DNA of 64,000 nt, taken from Aphidius gifuensis (lineage: Eukaryota > Arthropoda > Insecta > Hymenoptera > Braconidae). Each line of letters starts with the position of its first letter. Within the stretch, counting starts at the first letter, position 1. Shown piece by piece: positions 1 to 14,986 of this stretch. Under the pieces are notes generated by a model. It searched no databases. It saw only the letters and a program-made list of their open reading frames with translations, and was not told the origin of the DNA. The translations under genes were made by a program, and so were the position numbers. Location: positions 2,852,001 to 2,916,000 of the forward strand of contig NC_057789.1 in the NCBI RefSeq assembly GCF_014905175.1, written 5' to 3'.

Positions 1-3000
1 ATTCGTCATGGAATTCGAAACATGTACACTGGAGTATATCATTAACTGTCGATTTTAAAAAAACACGATCATTAAAAACTTGTCTTGATTATTATTATTA
101 ACATTTTATTTTTTTAAATATGAGTTATAGAAAATTCACCCTTACGTGACATCTGTATATCGTGAAACATGGACGAATGAAACATGCAAATATGTTAAAT
201 ATTTTTAAATTAAGAAAATCACGAAAGTAACATGAATTTGCCAGCAGGTTTGACTGGATCATTTTTTTTTTTTTCATTTTTTTCTCTAGTTGTTTTAAAT
301 TTTTTACCAAAATTCCATACTGTTTATCAAGTCGATTTTTTTTTTAAAATTCTTTTTCATTTTTTTTAAAAAAAACAACAATAATTCATCATATTTTTAA
401 ATATTTTATCAAATGTAAAATTTTGATAAATATATTTTTGTTATTGCAAATGATAAAAAAAAAAAAAAATTGCTTTTGTTATAAATTTTTAAATTTAAAT
501 AAAATAAATAAAACATTTGACTAAAATTTACTTGAAAAAAAAAAAGTTTTATTTTTTTTTTTTTTTTATCTTAAGTGATGGATAAAAAAAAAAAAAAACA
601 TAGTGATCGGTAACGAGATAAATTCAGAATGTTCTAAAAAAAAATTCTACACAAAAAATGTTTTTTTTTTTTTTTCGATGGAAGGGTCTCAACCTTGAGT
701 CATTACAAAAAAACCTAAATCAATTTTTTTTTACTCCAAAAACTTTACCACTAAATATTTCAGTCTGTATCACTTTTATCACAAAAAAAGTATATATATT
801 ATTAAACAGCATAAAAAGACCTACAATCAGTATATTTTATTTTTTTTTTAATCCAAAAATTCAACTACAATAATTAAAGAACAAAAAAATATTTTTTTCT
901 TCAATTATTTTCGAAAATCATTTTTAATTTTTCGAATGAAGTTTAAAAATTAATTACTCATTATTTAAATAAATATAATTAACGTTTAATTAAAGAAATT
1001 AAAAAGCCTACATGTTAAGGAAAAGAAAAAAAAAAAAAAATGATATTTTATTTAATATTATCATGTTCACATGTTTATTTTCATTTTAATCCACCTACTA
1101 CCTTATTTCTCCCACTCAAATATGATTTTCAAGTAATAAAAGAAAGCTTATACATTTATCATTGCATCTTTTTCTTTCTCATTAAAAAAAAAATCCTGAA
1201 TATTTATTTATTTATTTTTCTTTTTTCATTTGAAAGATATTTCCCCTCCAAGACTTGTGTGTGTCCAGTTATGTTGTGAACGCCGATGGCAACGACTGTT
1301 GTTCCGTGTATTATTTTCTAACTTTTTATTTATTTCTTGTAAAAGTGACGCTATCAATAGAAAATATAATTTTCAATTTAAATTTAATAAAAAAAAAACA
1401 ATTATATATTTAATAATTTTTTTAAAAACAATATTCAATATTTATTTATTTAATTTTAAATTATAAATATTTATTTTTGACAGTTCTATATAGTGAAGGT
1501 GAAATAATTTTCAAAGTCATAAAAATTCTTTGTTTATTTATTATTGTGTTTGTGCAAGTGTTGAAAAATATTATATAAATTAAATTAAATATTATTATAA
1601 ATAAATATAACAATTAAAATGTTATTAAAATATTAATTGACAATTTTTAAAAATTAAAATACATTAATTTGTTTTTTTTTTTTTTGGAGTTTTCATGATG
1701 ATTCATCAGGTAAATAAATAAATAAATAAATAATTAACAAATATATTTATAATTAGTTAATAATATTAAAAAATTAGATCATTCAGGTCGTAGATCTTTG
1801 TGTCTATACAAATCTATAGTATGGTTAAATATATCTTGTGTCAGATAAACAGGTAGATGAAAGGAGTCTTGGTTTTCTGTCCAGTTTAAGTGTTGATTTG
1901 TTACAAAGCCACCTGCCATATTGTATTACTTTATTTACTCAAAATATTTCATTTAATTCATTAATTATTATTATCTAATGATTGAGTCAATTTTTGTCTA
2001 TGGCTTTGATGTATTTATCTTTGTTTTTTATTTTTTATATTCAAGTCAAAGAAAAGGAATCAAAAAATTTGATGATTTTAGTTGTAAATATTCCATGGAA
2101 AAGGTATTTATCAGGTATCACAGGTATAGGCATTGTATTTTAAATATTTTCAATAGGTAGAAGTCAAAAAAAAAACCTACACGCATATAGATTTATATAT
2201 ATATTATTTTATATACACCGATTTTAACCGTGAGAGAGGATCTTTTGGCTTGTTGTTGTATATTAAAGGGGGGAAAAACGATTGCAGCGACGTTTCTTCT
2301 TCAGGAATGCGCGTTTTGTGTATGTTGGTATATACAATATAAAATAATACATATATATATTCACATAGCTATGATATTATAGAGACACAAAGTCAAGAAA
2401 ATCTAGGTATTACGATTTGATATATTCCCTTTTCAATATTTTATTTTTGAAAAAAAACGAAAAATCAATTTTAGTGGCAAAATAATACCTACAACATTTT
2501 TAAATTGAAAAATTTAATTTTTTATAGATCATTATTATTAATTAGATAATTGTTTATTATTTATTTGGTTTTTTTTTTTTTTTTATCAAGTTGTTATGTC
2601 GGTGTGTTGTAATATCATGGATAATGTGTCGAAGAAAAATTATATATTTTTAAGAATGATTTTCCTTTTTTAATACAAAAAATAAAATACATGATTTATT
2701 ATGATATCTATTTTGCGGTGAACTAGATATATAATAAATATATATTTTTAAAATAATAATTATTACATGTGTGGTTTATTTCTCATGAAAAAAATATTAT
2801 TGTTGCATTTTATTTTTCACGTGACATTTATTTATAATTTTTTTTTTATTTAAATTTATATATTTTTTCAAATAAGCATGTTATTATTATTATGGAAATT
2901 TATTACACGAATAAGCTGGTATTTTAGTTGACCTGATGCAAAAAAAAAAAATTGTCGAAAATGTTTTTTTTTTAAATGTAGAAATGAATTTCGAATTTTT

Positions 3001-3057
3001 TTATTTGTCAGCATGGTCGGTTGAATTTAACCTGATGCAGGCAAGTAAGCAAGTAAG
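1..3057. other. A/T-rich spacer with two richer islands
   Basis: No supported gene. Islands at 1236-1316 and 2213-2331 are less A+T-rich. A donor-like ATTCATCAG/GTAAAT at 1709 could end a leader exon of a plus-strand gene such as FAM43, but nothing links them. Confidence 0.5.
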
Positions 3058-3225
3058 TCCGTATAATGGCACACCGTGATGGCAAAAAAATAAAAAAAAT
3101 AATATATTCAAAATTCGCGGCTACATTTGCAGATAAATATATTTTTATTGATTTTTTTTTTTTCTGCATTGGCTCGGTTAAAATGCCAACTTATTTGTGT
3201 GATAAATTTAATAATTTAATTTGAA
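3058..3225. repeat. Diverged repeat family R2, copy a
   Basis: Shares in order TAATGGCAC, GATGGCAAAAAAAT, ATTCAAAATT, CTACATTT, AGATA, a T-run with GCATT, and AAAATGCCAACTTATTT-GTGATAAA with 19136-19300. Identity is interrupted by small gaps, so this is an old dispersed repeat. The class is not recognised. Confidence 0.65.
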
Positions 3226-4430
3226 GAATATAACAGTAAATATAATTAAAATAAAAAAATAAATTTGCTTGTAAGCTTTAAAAAAAAAGCCAATATTATT
3301 AATTAGTAGTTTTTTGACTTCCTGTTGTTATTTTTGTAAGCTAATTATCGAAATTAATTGCATAAATAAGTCGACATTTCATGAGGAAAAAAAATTAGCT
3401 GAAAATGTTTATCTGTAAATGCAGGGTCTTGTTATCAATTTGTATTTTTATTTTTTTCACACAACACATGAATTTCATGTGGGTAAATTATTTTTTAAAT
3501 TTGACAAAAAATAAACGAGTTTTTTAATTTTTATTTACTGTATAATGTATACATATCTATGCTCGTCCTTGAGTCTTATCATTCGACCTCAGTTAAACAA
3601 CAAAAACACTCCAATTTAATTTTTTTTTTTTTTCATTTTTTATTTTATTTTTTTGGAGTAAAACATAAAAACAAGATCATTGAACTTTTTTATGATATTT
3701 TTGTTTTTAATCTTACAGTGATTGCCATGAAATTTATTAATTAATAAAAACTGATAATAATTAAATAAAAAATGAATAAATTTGCATTAATGCAAATTGA
3801 AAAATTAAAAACGAAAAATTTTTATTAATAATTTAAAAATATATCAAGATAAATATCAATCATCTAATGATATATGATTTATTACAAAAATCCATTTAAA
3901 CCATATGTTCATCAGGCTGTGTTGATTAAGTAATTTTTTATTTGTATTAAAAATAAAATTGACATTCAAGATTGCCATGAAAGATATCATTAAATTGCTC
4001 ATTTTTATTATTTTTATTTATATTTAATTTTACTTTTAAATAATAAATGGAATAATAAAAAAATTATAATAAATTCTTATGCATGTATAATGAAATATTT
4101 AGTTGTGTTTTAATATTAATTAAATATACGAAAGGGAAGTTGATATAATTGTAGAACACTTGTGATGATATGATCACATTCTAATATATTTATTTTTAGA
4201 TCATTCGACATTTGAAATAACGCATTTATATATTTATTTTCTTGAAGGTCTAGATATTTAATATAAATTTTAAAAACCAGGAAATTTTGTGTAACAGATT
4301 GTGCTTCCTGGTTCTCATATTTATATTTAATATAAAAATTGATTTGAGAAGAGAAATAAATAAAATATCAAATAATGAAATAATAATATTTTTACAATTC
4401 TGGAAAATGGAAAAATTGATCTCTAAAAGT

Positions 4431-5020
4431 TAGCACACCACAATGGGCATGAATCAATATAATTAAAATGAAAATTTTACGCTTTTTTTGTGTTATTTTC
4501 GTGTGGAACTCGCGATATTTGTGCTTTTTTTATGCAATGTTTTGCCACCTTAATATTAAGTTAGCACAACTTCTTTAATAATTAACTTGTTCAAGTGAAC
4601 TTTTGATCAAAATTATGTGCTTTTTATGTGTTTTCATTGTACGTTTAAATTTATTTTTTATTTCAATTACTGTTTATTTGAATAATGTTTTTTTTAATAA
4701 TGTTGTGCTAGCTTAATATTAAATTAGCACAACTTCTTTAATAACCAACTTTTTTCTATGAACTCTTGACCAAAATTTTGTGCTTTTTATGTGTTTTTAT
4801 TCTACGTTTAAATTAATTTTTTATTTCAATTACTTTTTATTTAAATAATTTTTTTTTAATAATGTTGTGCTAGCTTAATATTAAGTCAACACAACTTCTT
4901 TAATAATTAACTTATTCCAGTGAACTTTTGACCAAAATTATGTGCTTTTTATGTGTTTTCATTCTACGTTTAAATTAATTTTTTATTTTAATTACTTTTT
5001 ATTTAAATAATTTTTTTTTT
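4431..5020. repeat. Tandem array of ~162-bp units with palindromic junctions
   Basis: Units start at 4561, 4724 and 4886 (periods 163 and 162) and share TTAGCACAACTTCTTTAATA, ATGTGCTTTTTATGTG and TTCTACGTTTAAATT. The unit ends carry inverted GTTGTGCTA and TAGCACAAC, separated by TTAATATTAA, giving a near-perfect 32-bp palindrome at the junction around 4703-4732. A decayed copy precedes (4431-4560) and the last unit lacks its end. The design suggests small terminal-inverted-repeat elements arranged in tandem. Confidence 0.85.
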
Positions 5021-5456
5021 CCCTAACAATAATAAATAGATATAAATTAATAACATTTTTAAAACAAATTTTTTATTAAATTTAATAAATATTAAAAAAG
5101 GTTATTGATGTTTAATATATTTTCAATTAATAAATTTTCAAGAATTTCGTTCATAGTATTAACTTTTATCAATGAAGATTTTATTTTAGTTTTTTTTTAG
5201 CTCTAGTAGAGATTTTAAAAAAAAAGCAAAATAATTAATTTGTAGTATTTTTTGTGTAACGGAAATTTTTCTAGCTTGTGTATGTTGAATGAAGCTAGTC
5301 AAGCCAGTCTTTGATGTGACACTTTGGCAGCTGTAAATACGATTTTCTGGTTGTGAATTCAGGACCGTAAATAGGCTACTTAATCGCAATGTGCAGTGGT
5401 TGTAAAATAGCTATATGCTTCTCATGGCCTCCCTCTACCGTTATTTTTTACACCGG

Positions 5457-5497
5457 TTGATGATGATGATGACGACGATGTTGATGATGATGATGGT
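5457..5497. repeat. GAT/GAC triplet microsatellite
   Basis: An interrupted GAT run next to a G+C-richer patch containing GCCTCAGGC (about 5512-5520). Confidence 0.8.
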
Positions 5498-8400
5498 AGA
5501 AAAAAAATCGCCTCAGGCGGGGAGAGTCACGTTAACTTCTTTCATGAACTTTTTGATATTTAAAAATATAAAAAAATTGTAATTTTTTTTCCACTTTTCA
5601 AATATTTCGCATATATACAATTCACAATTCATATTTTATTGTGAAAATTATTTAAATAAATACACTTAACTTTCTACACTCGACATATTGCAAAAATTAA
5701 ATAATCAAAAATTATATTTTTTCTTTTTGACATTTTTAAATTATTTATTTCCAGTTTTTATTGTGATTTTAAGATATTTACATTTGTAATTTTTTTTTAT
5801 TTACACACGTTAGCTAAATATAAGAAAAAAAAATTTTTTTTTTCAATTTAAAACCCTTTTGAGTTTAAAATAATTTTTAAAATCCGGTTATTTTTATTTG
5901 AACATATTTTCTTGATATTATTTTCATTCATTTTATAAATTTATAAATTATCATCATATTTTTTTTTTTATAAATCATCATTTTTAAAAAGAGTTATCAA
6001 GTGTATAGAAAAAAAAAAAAAAGAAAACAACTGGATACTTACTGTTATTACTCTATCTATTTTTTTAGAAAAAAAAAAACAAGAAAAATTGTCATTTTTC
6101 TAATTATTTTCTCGCTCAACAAGTCTCAGATATAAATAATTACAAATAAATTTCCCTGTGACGATAACAATGACATAAAGATAATATGAAAAAATAAAAA
6201 AAATATAAAAAAAATAATATCGTACACAAGGTGACATCGACGTATCGCAATTTTATTTGACGGCCATATATTTTTCAATGAGAAACATAAAAAAACCACA
6301 TACTTTTTTTAATATAATATTTCAACTTTTTTATATGATGGAATTTTATTTTTGCAATAGACTCTCGAACTTTGAAATTTCCGCATTCACAGTGTTATTT
6401 TTTTTTTTTACTAAGCCTTCAAACTTGATTAAAAAAAAAGAAAAAAAATTAAAATAAACAAATCTATATATAATTTAATAATCATCGATATATTTCAATT
6501 TTAAAATATACACAAATCTATTTCATAACTTTTTACTTCAATGGATTATCTATAATCTAGCCTTGATATTTATTTGAAAATAAAACACGCATTATTAAAA
6601 ACCATTGTTAATAAATGTCGAAATAATTAAATAACTTGTCATTAATAAAAATAAATAAACCTTGACCATAATCAATATTATATAACATTGTTTATCCACC
6701 TATGTAAAACAAGCTAATATATAATTTATTAAGAAAAAAAATATTTTAATCAAAACAAAGGTAGAAAACGATAAGAAAAAACCACTTGAGAAAAAAATTA
6801 TTAACAACAAACTCAATTCAAAATTAAAAATAATCCAATTGTCAAAGTGTAACAAATACAATCTATTAATAAATCTAATCTCAAGGATAAACAATCAATT
6901 TTTAAACTAAAACAATCACTTGAATAAATATTATTTAAAAAACTTTAAATAATTTTTTATATTTTTTATCTATACTACCTTCAACTTGTTGTATTAAAAA
7001 AAAAAAAAAATAAAATCACAAGGCCAATGGAGGATTTTCTTTCTCTACACATAAATTTATCCTCAAAAAACAAACCAGCTTTTTTTTTTTTTTTTTCTGT
7101 ATACATTATTTTTTATATAGTTTTTTTTTCATATTGTTTTTTGTCTTTTTTTTTTTTTGTTATTTGCAATAGGCCATTTTGATCCTAAGTAAACAGGCCA
7201 ATTAGTTATAAAGACGAAGAAAATTATCATGAAAACTGGTCAGTAATCTTCCGGTTGAAATAATTCAATAGTGATAAGAGTAATGATGCAAAAAAAAAAA
7301 AAATAAAAAAATAAATTAGAGGTGAAAATTGACAGAGAGTAATTATGCAAATGTCTTCATTTACTGAATATTATAAATAATTCTACAATGATTATAATTA
7401 CGACTCGTTTAAAATTATTTATTTATATTTTTTTTTGTATTTTGAATTAATTATTTTTTCTTTCGTTTATTTATTATACTTGTTTTTATGCATAATATGT
7501 ATTTTAAAATTACAATGACAAAAAAAATATATCAATAAAATTAAAGGTAATCGAGAAGTGTGTTTATTACCATCGAATCAGATTACGTGACGATAAATAA
7601 GCCCTCATTGACGACGGATAACAACGTTGTTAATCAACATTTGATATGTGAATTATATACATCATCAGTTAATTATATTTAACAATCGACAGAAACAAAA
7701 CAATTTTTTTTTAAATTTTTTTAAATCAATGGCGCCAGCTAAACAACAAAATAGACAAATCGATTTGTATTTTATATTTTTTTTTTGTTAATTGGTTTCT
7801 TGTTTTTTTTTTCATTCAAAATGTTAATTTTTTTTTTTACTTTTAAATGTTTGTTGTTATTTTTATTACAATTAATCACAGATGATGATCTTTAATTGTC
7901 TTCAATATATAAATTTCATATATAATTTTTATGATCTATAATTGTAGTTTAAACGAATAAAAAATAAATACATTGAACAATAATTATTGGCACTTGATTT
8001 ACATTGAATAAAAAAAATTAAATTAATTTTAAAATATCGATCTTTGAGTGTTGGATGATATCAAGTTATTGTTATTATTATTTTTGCAATTCAAGTATTT
8101 TATTTATTATTTTGTTGATTTTAATTAATTAATTGGTTTGATTATTGATATTGTATTTATCAATAAATTTATTATGATTAAAAATATATACTTATATAAA
8201 AAGAAAATTCTCGAAGGAATATTTTTAGTATGTCGTTGGGATTTTCTTGTTGAGGTTTAACCAATTTTATTATATTTATTTGTCCTTGAATAAACCCTAT
8301 TTATTAAACTACTCAATAGTCAATGACCCGAGGGGTTATTTACTTTAATTATATCAACCAGCCTTCAATTGAATATTATATTTATATATATCACGTTTAA

Positions 8401-10707
8401 AAATATATTTATTAAATTGATTTATTTTCTGTGTCACGTGTTGACAAACGTTCTTTTCATAAAAAAATAGTCTTTATTTAGATCTCAAAGATGTAGCCAT
8501 AATTATGTCTCATCTATTTTTTCTTTTTTTTGTACGTGACTTCCTTTTATTCAATTTTTAAAAATAATTATATAATAAAATTGGCAAATATAATATTTAT
8601 TTATTTTTGTTAATTAAATATAATATTTAAAAAAAGACTTGTTTAATTTTTTAAATAATTTAATTAACAAAAAAAAAAATAAAAAAGATAATAATATTTT
8701 TTATAAATTTAATATTATTTTTTTATTTGTTGTCATTGTTTTAATAATGATAAATTATCAATTTATTTAAATGTATAATTTAGCAAAATGTATACTCAAG
8801 TGAAAAATCATATTGTCAAAAATAAAAAAAATAAAAATATGTTGTCTGTCTGACACGGAGGATCACTGAGGAACTTTCAATTTGACTCATTGTCGTCTCA
8901 GGCCAATTTGATTAGCCAGAGTTCAATGGGATAAATTTACTTAGTCTTTATGACAAAGTGTTTTTTCCTCTCTGCAATAATACTCTTATTACTTTTCATA
9001 ATTTTTTTTTTAAATTGCACTGTTTACGTTTTTTTTTTTCATGAGGAAATGTTGAAAGAAATAAAAAATTAATTAAAGCTCTTTTATGATATGGATAACT
9101 TTTTTTTTTTTTTTTTTTTGCAATTGGTGTTATCAGTTTTTGATTGTCTGTTTTTAAATAACAAACAAAAATTATAAAGAATGTTTTAAAAAATAAGGAT
9201 AGTTATTGGAAATTGGATATAAAAAAAAAACATTTAGCTGTTGTTGATAATTATTACATCTACTATGACCGTTATACTTATCAGTTATCTTAATATTTTT
9301 TTTTAAACAATTTTATTTTTTACTTGGTTCTTTGAAATACTCTTAAACCATCAATTGCCGTTTTTTTTTTTTTTTTTTATATTCCAATGTTTTTGCTTCA
9401 ATGGTAGCGTGTGTAATGCGTATACTACAATCGAGTCGGTGAACTTTATTGGCATGAGGATGATTCAAGTACCAATTTTAAAACTTGACGATACAGTAAT
9501 CCTATAAATATAAATATACATGTGATAAGAAATAATAAAATATGCAAAATCAATGAACCGAAATGTGTATATATTATTTCACATCGATGATCATTCCATA
9601 TAAATAAATAAATAAATAAAATAAAAAACACAAAATTAAGATAAATTTTCTATCTTTATATTTATAGTAATAAAATAAAGAAAAAAAAAATTTTAAACAT
9701 TCTCTTTAAACCATTAAAACATCAAAAATAATAAACTTGATTCAACAAAAACATTCGTCAAATTAAAATTAATAATTATAAATAATTAATTTAAAAAATC
9801 AATACAAAATATCGATTTTAATTTGAAAAAAAAACAAAAATTCTAATATGCTTGATCACTTCGAAATAGTAATGATAATAATAATAAATTATTAGATTAT
9901 AATATCTAGTTTTATTGAGTATACAACTTTGTTTGTTGTTAATAAAAAATAATTATAATAAATAAATTAAAAAAAATAAATTAAAAAAAAAAAAAATGAT
10001 TGGCGTCAAAGACTAGTTTTTCAATGTATGGATTATGACTAGATTGGAATTTATATATTAAAAAAAAATAATTAAAATATACATTTATAAAAATAAAAAA
10101 AATGTATATATAATTTGCATTTATCTGTATAAATATATGTGTATATTGTGCAGTTGCAATGGAGAAATGCACTTGTTTAATTTTAATTACAAGACAGTTG
10201 TATAAATTAACAATTGGAATCTGGTTTATTCGCTGATTTAGTTTAATTGATGTACTACAATATTTTTTCTTGTCTCTATAAAATAATAAATTTTTAATTT
10301 TTTTATTTATTTTATTTTCACGTCATCGATATATAGCTAAACTTGATCAAAAAATTAAATCGATTTTACTTCCCGTAATGCATAAAATTTGACATTCATC
10401 AAATTTTTTATTTTTTTCTTCATCTTTTATATGGCTTTTGAATTATTATTAGTTTTTTTTTTTTTTAATATTAAATGAGTTTATTGAGTTTAATAAACAT
10501 TTGTTAATATTGTAATTTTCATAAGTAATCAGAAGCTTTATTTAGTATGTAATAATATTTTTTTCTATATAAATACTTGTCGTTGTTAATTCAAGTTGTT
10601 TGTCCTTCCAGTGTATAAAAAAATCTGTACAAACATTTTTTTATCGTCAATTTTTTTTTTGATGACACTCTTCACATGAATGTTGTATTATTCATCCTAG
10701 CTTTAGA

Positions 10708-10735
10708 GTTAAAAAAGCGTAAGTGCCAAAAACAC
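10708..10735. mobile_element. Solo end related to the 62970-63243 element
   Basis: TTAAAAAAGCGTAAGTGCC closely matches one terminal repeat of the TA-flanked element. No matching opposite end was seen within about 300 bp, so this looks like a truncated copy. Confidence 0.45.
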
Positions 10736-13700
10736 GTAGAGAAAATAAATTAAAATCAATAAAATTAGTTTTTTTTTTTATTTTAATTTTGAAAAAAATA
10801 ATTTTCTACTAATTATTTGAGATATGGCAAATTGACAGTATAAAAATGAATGGAAAGCTTGCTACTATGTTAAACACGAATTACAGATATTAAAAAATAA
10901 ATAAAATAAATAAATAATTTTATTACAGCGACAATTTAATATTAAAAAAAAAATTACTGAATGTGGGTATTGTTTAAAGAGGCGTAATATAATTATGAGG
11001 AAACAATTTTCCGATGAGTTCCTTGGCCAATTGAATGATGTGCAATTTGACGATGATGATGATGATGTCGCAAATCGATCCCCGGACCTCCCAGGGTCTA
11101 TCAATAATATTACCGCGTCCATAGAAAAATAAATAAATAAAAAAAAAAAAAAAATACTTTCTCGCAAAATGTTTCGTGACTGGAAAATTTTTATTCATGA
11201 GTTTTATTTATTTTTTTTTAAATTTATCATTGCATATTGACTCAAAATAACACACAATTTTTATTTCATGAAAATAATTTTTTTCTATACCTTCAATATT
11301 GATTATTGTGTAAAATTTTTTACATGAAATCAATAGAAAAAAATGTGATAATTTATCGTTGATATATTTAAATTTTTCATCGTCATTTTTTATCATAAAT
11401 CATTAAATACAGAGAGGTGTGATTATAATTCATATATACATGAGAGTACATGATGATATTATTTTTTTTTTTTTTTTGCAAAATCATTGCGTGCAAGGAA
11501 GAATCAAAACTTGAGAGAAACCAGAGCAACAGTTTAATTTAAATTTTCATTTTTTTAAATCAGGAGAATAATAGATCATTTTTACTTGTCTCAATGTTCA
11601 TCAATCTACACACGCATTAGTTTTTTTTTTACATACAATATACATAGGTCAAATAAAAAATAAATTATTACGTAAATTTAAAATTTATTATATTTTGAAG
11701 AAATGTAATTCAGAAAATATATCAATAACACTTTGAATTTAAAAATTTAATATTATTAACAAACTTTTGAATTGAAAAAAAAAACATTTGTGCATACATG
11801 ATATACATTTGAATTTGCGACACTATTGTAGAAAGTAAGAATGATTAAATACCTCGTCGCTATATGAAATTCAAAAAATTCTTGGAACATGTGTGTTTGA
11901 AATTCTGTAAATGTTTTACCTCCAATTATTGCCATATATATTTCACTTTTTATATTGACTAATTTAACTTGATTATTTTTTTCTATTTTTATTAATCATT
12001 ATGTAATCATTATTAATTAACATGAAAATTAAAAAATTGACTTGTTTTTATTGTTAAATTATTTACAATAATTTTTCATTAATTTAATTATTTAAATATA
12101 ATATTTTGGTGAAATTATTAAGTCAGTAGTAACAGTCAATGCTTGTCAGACATTTCCAGTAAAACCTGCTACTATAAATAAAAAAATAATTCAATCACGT
12201 TTGTCTTACTATTTTTGTAAAAAAAAAAATTTCTATTTTAATTAAAACCTGACAAATACAGATTATTCCAAACAAATTTAAATTTATCATTCTAAAAAAA
12301 CCATTAAAATTTTCATAAATAATAATCAAATGAAAATTATTTCTGTATTAAAAAAACTTTTCAATTCGAAATTACGAAATCATCATGAGAATGAGAATAA
12401 TATAATCCATATTTATAACAACCCTCTTGATAAAATTACAAACAATACAAATAAAATTATTATATTCACAAGAATAATATTCCCATTATTCAAATATTAT
12501 TTTCAAATATGTATAATTATTTTTTCTCATTGTGTTAAAAAGGGAAATGAAAAATATAATTTTAAAATTAGATTAATCCACATATAATTACTCAAAAATA
12601 AAAATATAAATTTCTAAATAAAATATAAACAATTTAAAATTAATATTTAAAAAATAAAAAAATAAAAAAACTTTTATTTTTGCATTGACTATCACAGGTG
12701 TCGATTAATTTTTTTTTCTTTTAAAAAATTTATAGATGACATGACTTTGTGTATATGTATATTTCTATCTCTATCTTGGTCACGTAGCATCGCACGCGAT
12801 TCGAGTGGTTTGTTGCCGCCGTTATATGCGATATACATATATACCTCTACAGCTATATGTGTATACAGCTGTAGATTGTATAGGAGCTTATACCCACACC
12901 CAACATTACAACCCACCGTCAGTTGGCGAACAGCCGCGATTGGTGCCGGTTCAATCGAAATATTTTAATTCGAAAAAATCTTTATGTATTTAATTTTCGA
13001 AAATTGACATATTGACATTTACTCACTTTTAAAAAATTAATTAATGGATATATATAATTAAATTAATTAGTGATTAAATAAATGTTAAAATTTATTTTAA
13101 AAAAAAAAGTGAAATATCATTTTGGATCTTTGACATTTTAATTTTTTTCAAGTGAATATATTCATAGGGTGAGTTGATCAATTATAATTAATTTTTAATA
13201 ATATTTTTTTCAATTGAGTTAATTAATAAGATAAAAATTTTAATTGCCAAATTATTGGCTTTTTTGACATTTATTTTCTGTCATATTTTATTGACAAATA
13301 TATTTTTTGAAATTTAAAAGAAATAATGTCTTTTTTTGAGTCGAGCTAGAAATTAGGTGTTTAAAGATTGACTGTATATTTTTATATTTCATTTTTGATA
13401 TACAGTGTCAATGTACTATGTATTATTAATATATTTTTTTACCTTTGTCGGTAGTTAATATTAGCAAGGTCATGTGTGCATCAGCCTTCTGTTACACTGT
13501 ATATAAAATTATAATCGTAAATAATCTATATATATTTTCATATCTTATTTTCTACATCCTTATTTTTTTATTAGACAATAAATATGCTAATTATTATTTC
13601 AATGTCCTTTTCTTTTTATAAATCACATTTAACTATTTCTTTAAAATTAATACAAGTATCATTTTTAAATTTAAATTAAAGCACAAGATTAAAAATTTTT

Positions 13701-14978
13701 TTTTCTCTCTTATTTTCATTGATGGAGTTTTAATTTTTTTTTATATTTTAGAGCTACTAGTTTTATATATTATTTTTTGTTTTTCCATATTAAATTTGAT
13801 ATTAATTTAATTCTAGTAAACTTTTTTTTTTTACAAATGTTAATTGCACATGTGGAGTATTTTTTTTTTTAAATATTTATAATTTATACGAGCTTTTTTT
13901 TTATGAATTTTAATTTAATCGTATTTGTAAATTTACTTATTTTCTGTTGATAAAATTTACAGACATATTATTTATTTTTATAATTCAATGCTTAATTATT
14001 TTATGATTATTATTATTTTTTTTTAATGAGAATATATCAAGTTAGTTATTGTATTGAAACGTGTATGATTCAACTGATGACTAAGAAAATTATTCGCTCA
14101 TGTGCAACATTAACACTGTAAATATCTATGTTATTATTTTGCTATAATATATTTTTAAATTTCAATTTTAATACACTGATGAATATTGTAATACTAGTGT
14201 TTTCACTCGATGTCATATAATTACAAATGAAACAAGAAAAAATAAAAACGAAAAAATACTTTCTCATTTCATTAATAAATTTATTTTTAAAAAACATAAA
14301 ATGTCAAATGATGCATCGTTAAAAACAATAATAAATTTTTTTAAAATATATAAAAAAATAAATACTCAAATTAAAATTATAAAAATAATAATAACTGACA
14401 CTTTCACTTGTTGTAAATTCAATAATAATCACGTAATTTAACTCAAACTAATCTGTCGTTTCTAATTTTCCTTTTTTGTTTTGTCCAAAGAATGTGACAA
14501 TAATATAAATAAATTTTTTAAATTTTTCATCCTGTTAATATACTTATACAATAATATTCATTAAATACAAAAAAAATTATCGAAAAAAAAAAAAAACTAC
14601 ATAAAACGATCATGATATTTTCTTATTTAAAAAAAAAAAAAAATTATATACATTTAACCAAATTATTTGAATGAAAAAATACGTCAACCGTTACAAAAAG
14701 TACTTGTAGAATATGAAAAAATATAAAGAAATAGATATTAAAAAATTTTGCAAATTCTGGTACACTGAATTGTTTTATTTTTTATTTTTAAATAACAAAA
14801 AAAAATAAAAGAATTTCTTGAAAATTATTACAGTGTATAAATTTGTACGAAAAAAAAAAACAGATCGCGTAACGGATATAAATTTTTATTATTTAAAAAA
14901 TAGACATAAAATTGCATTGAATTTTTTATAAATATATGTATATAGTGCAGAATTTTACAGGGTATATATATATTATAA

Positions 14979-14986
14979 TATAAATA
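14979..14986 (+). promoter_or_regulatory. TATA-like element before a G+C-richer segment
   Basis: TATAAATA precedes a segment (14995-15065) containing GTGTCGTGAGACGACGG. It may be a promoter, perhaps for an upstream non-coding exon of FAM43, but no clear donor follows. Confidence 0.2.

Noticed and set aside
3041..3057. Donor-like GCAAGTAAGCAAGTAAGT
   Set aside because: Abuts repeat R2 and has no exon-like sequence before it.
5186..5389. 67-codon minus-strand ORF with balanced first half
   Set aside because: Starts at TTG with no internal ATG, and I could not find an acceptor that would make it an exon; mentioned only as an island.
10865..11198. Overlapping minus-strand ORFs of 100 and 74 codons
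   Set aside because: Ser run from a GAT repeat and Phe/Ile from poly-T; no splice or family support.
12940..12965. GGTTCAATC resembling a tRNA T-arm
   Set aside because: No matching acceptor, D or anticodon stems can be folded from the flanking bases.
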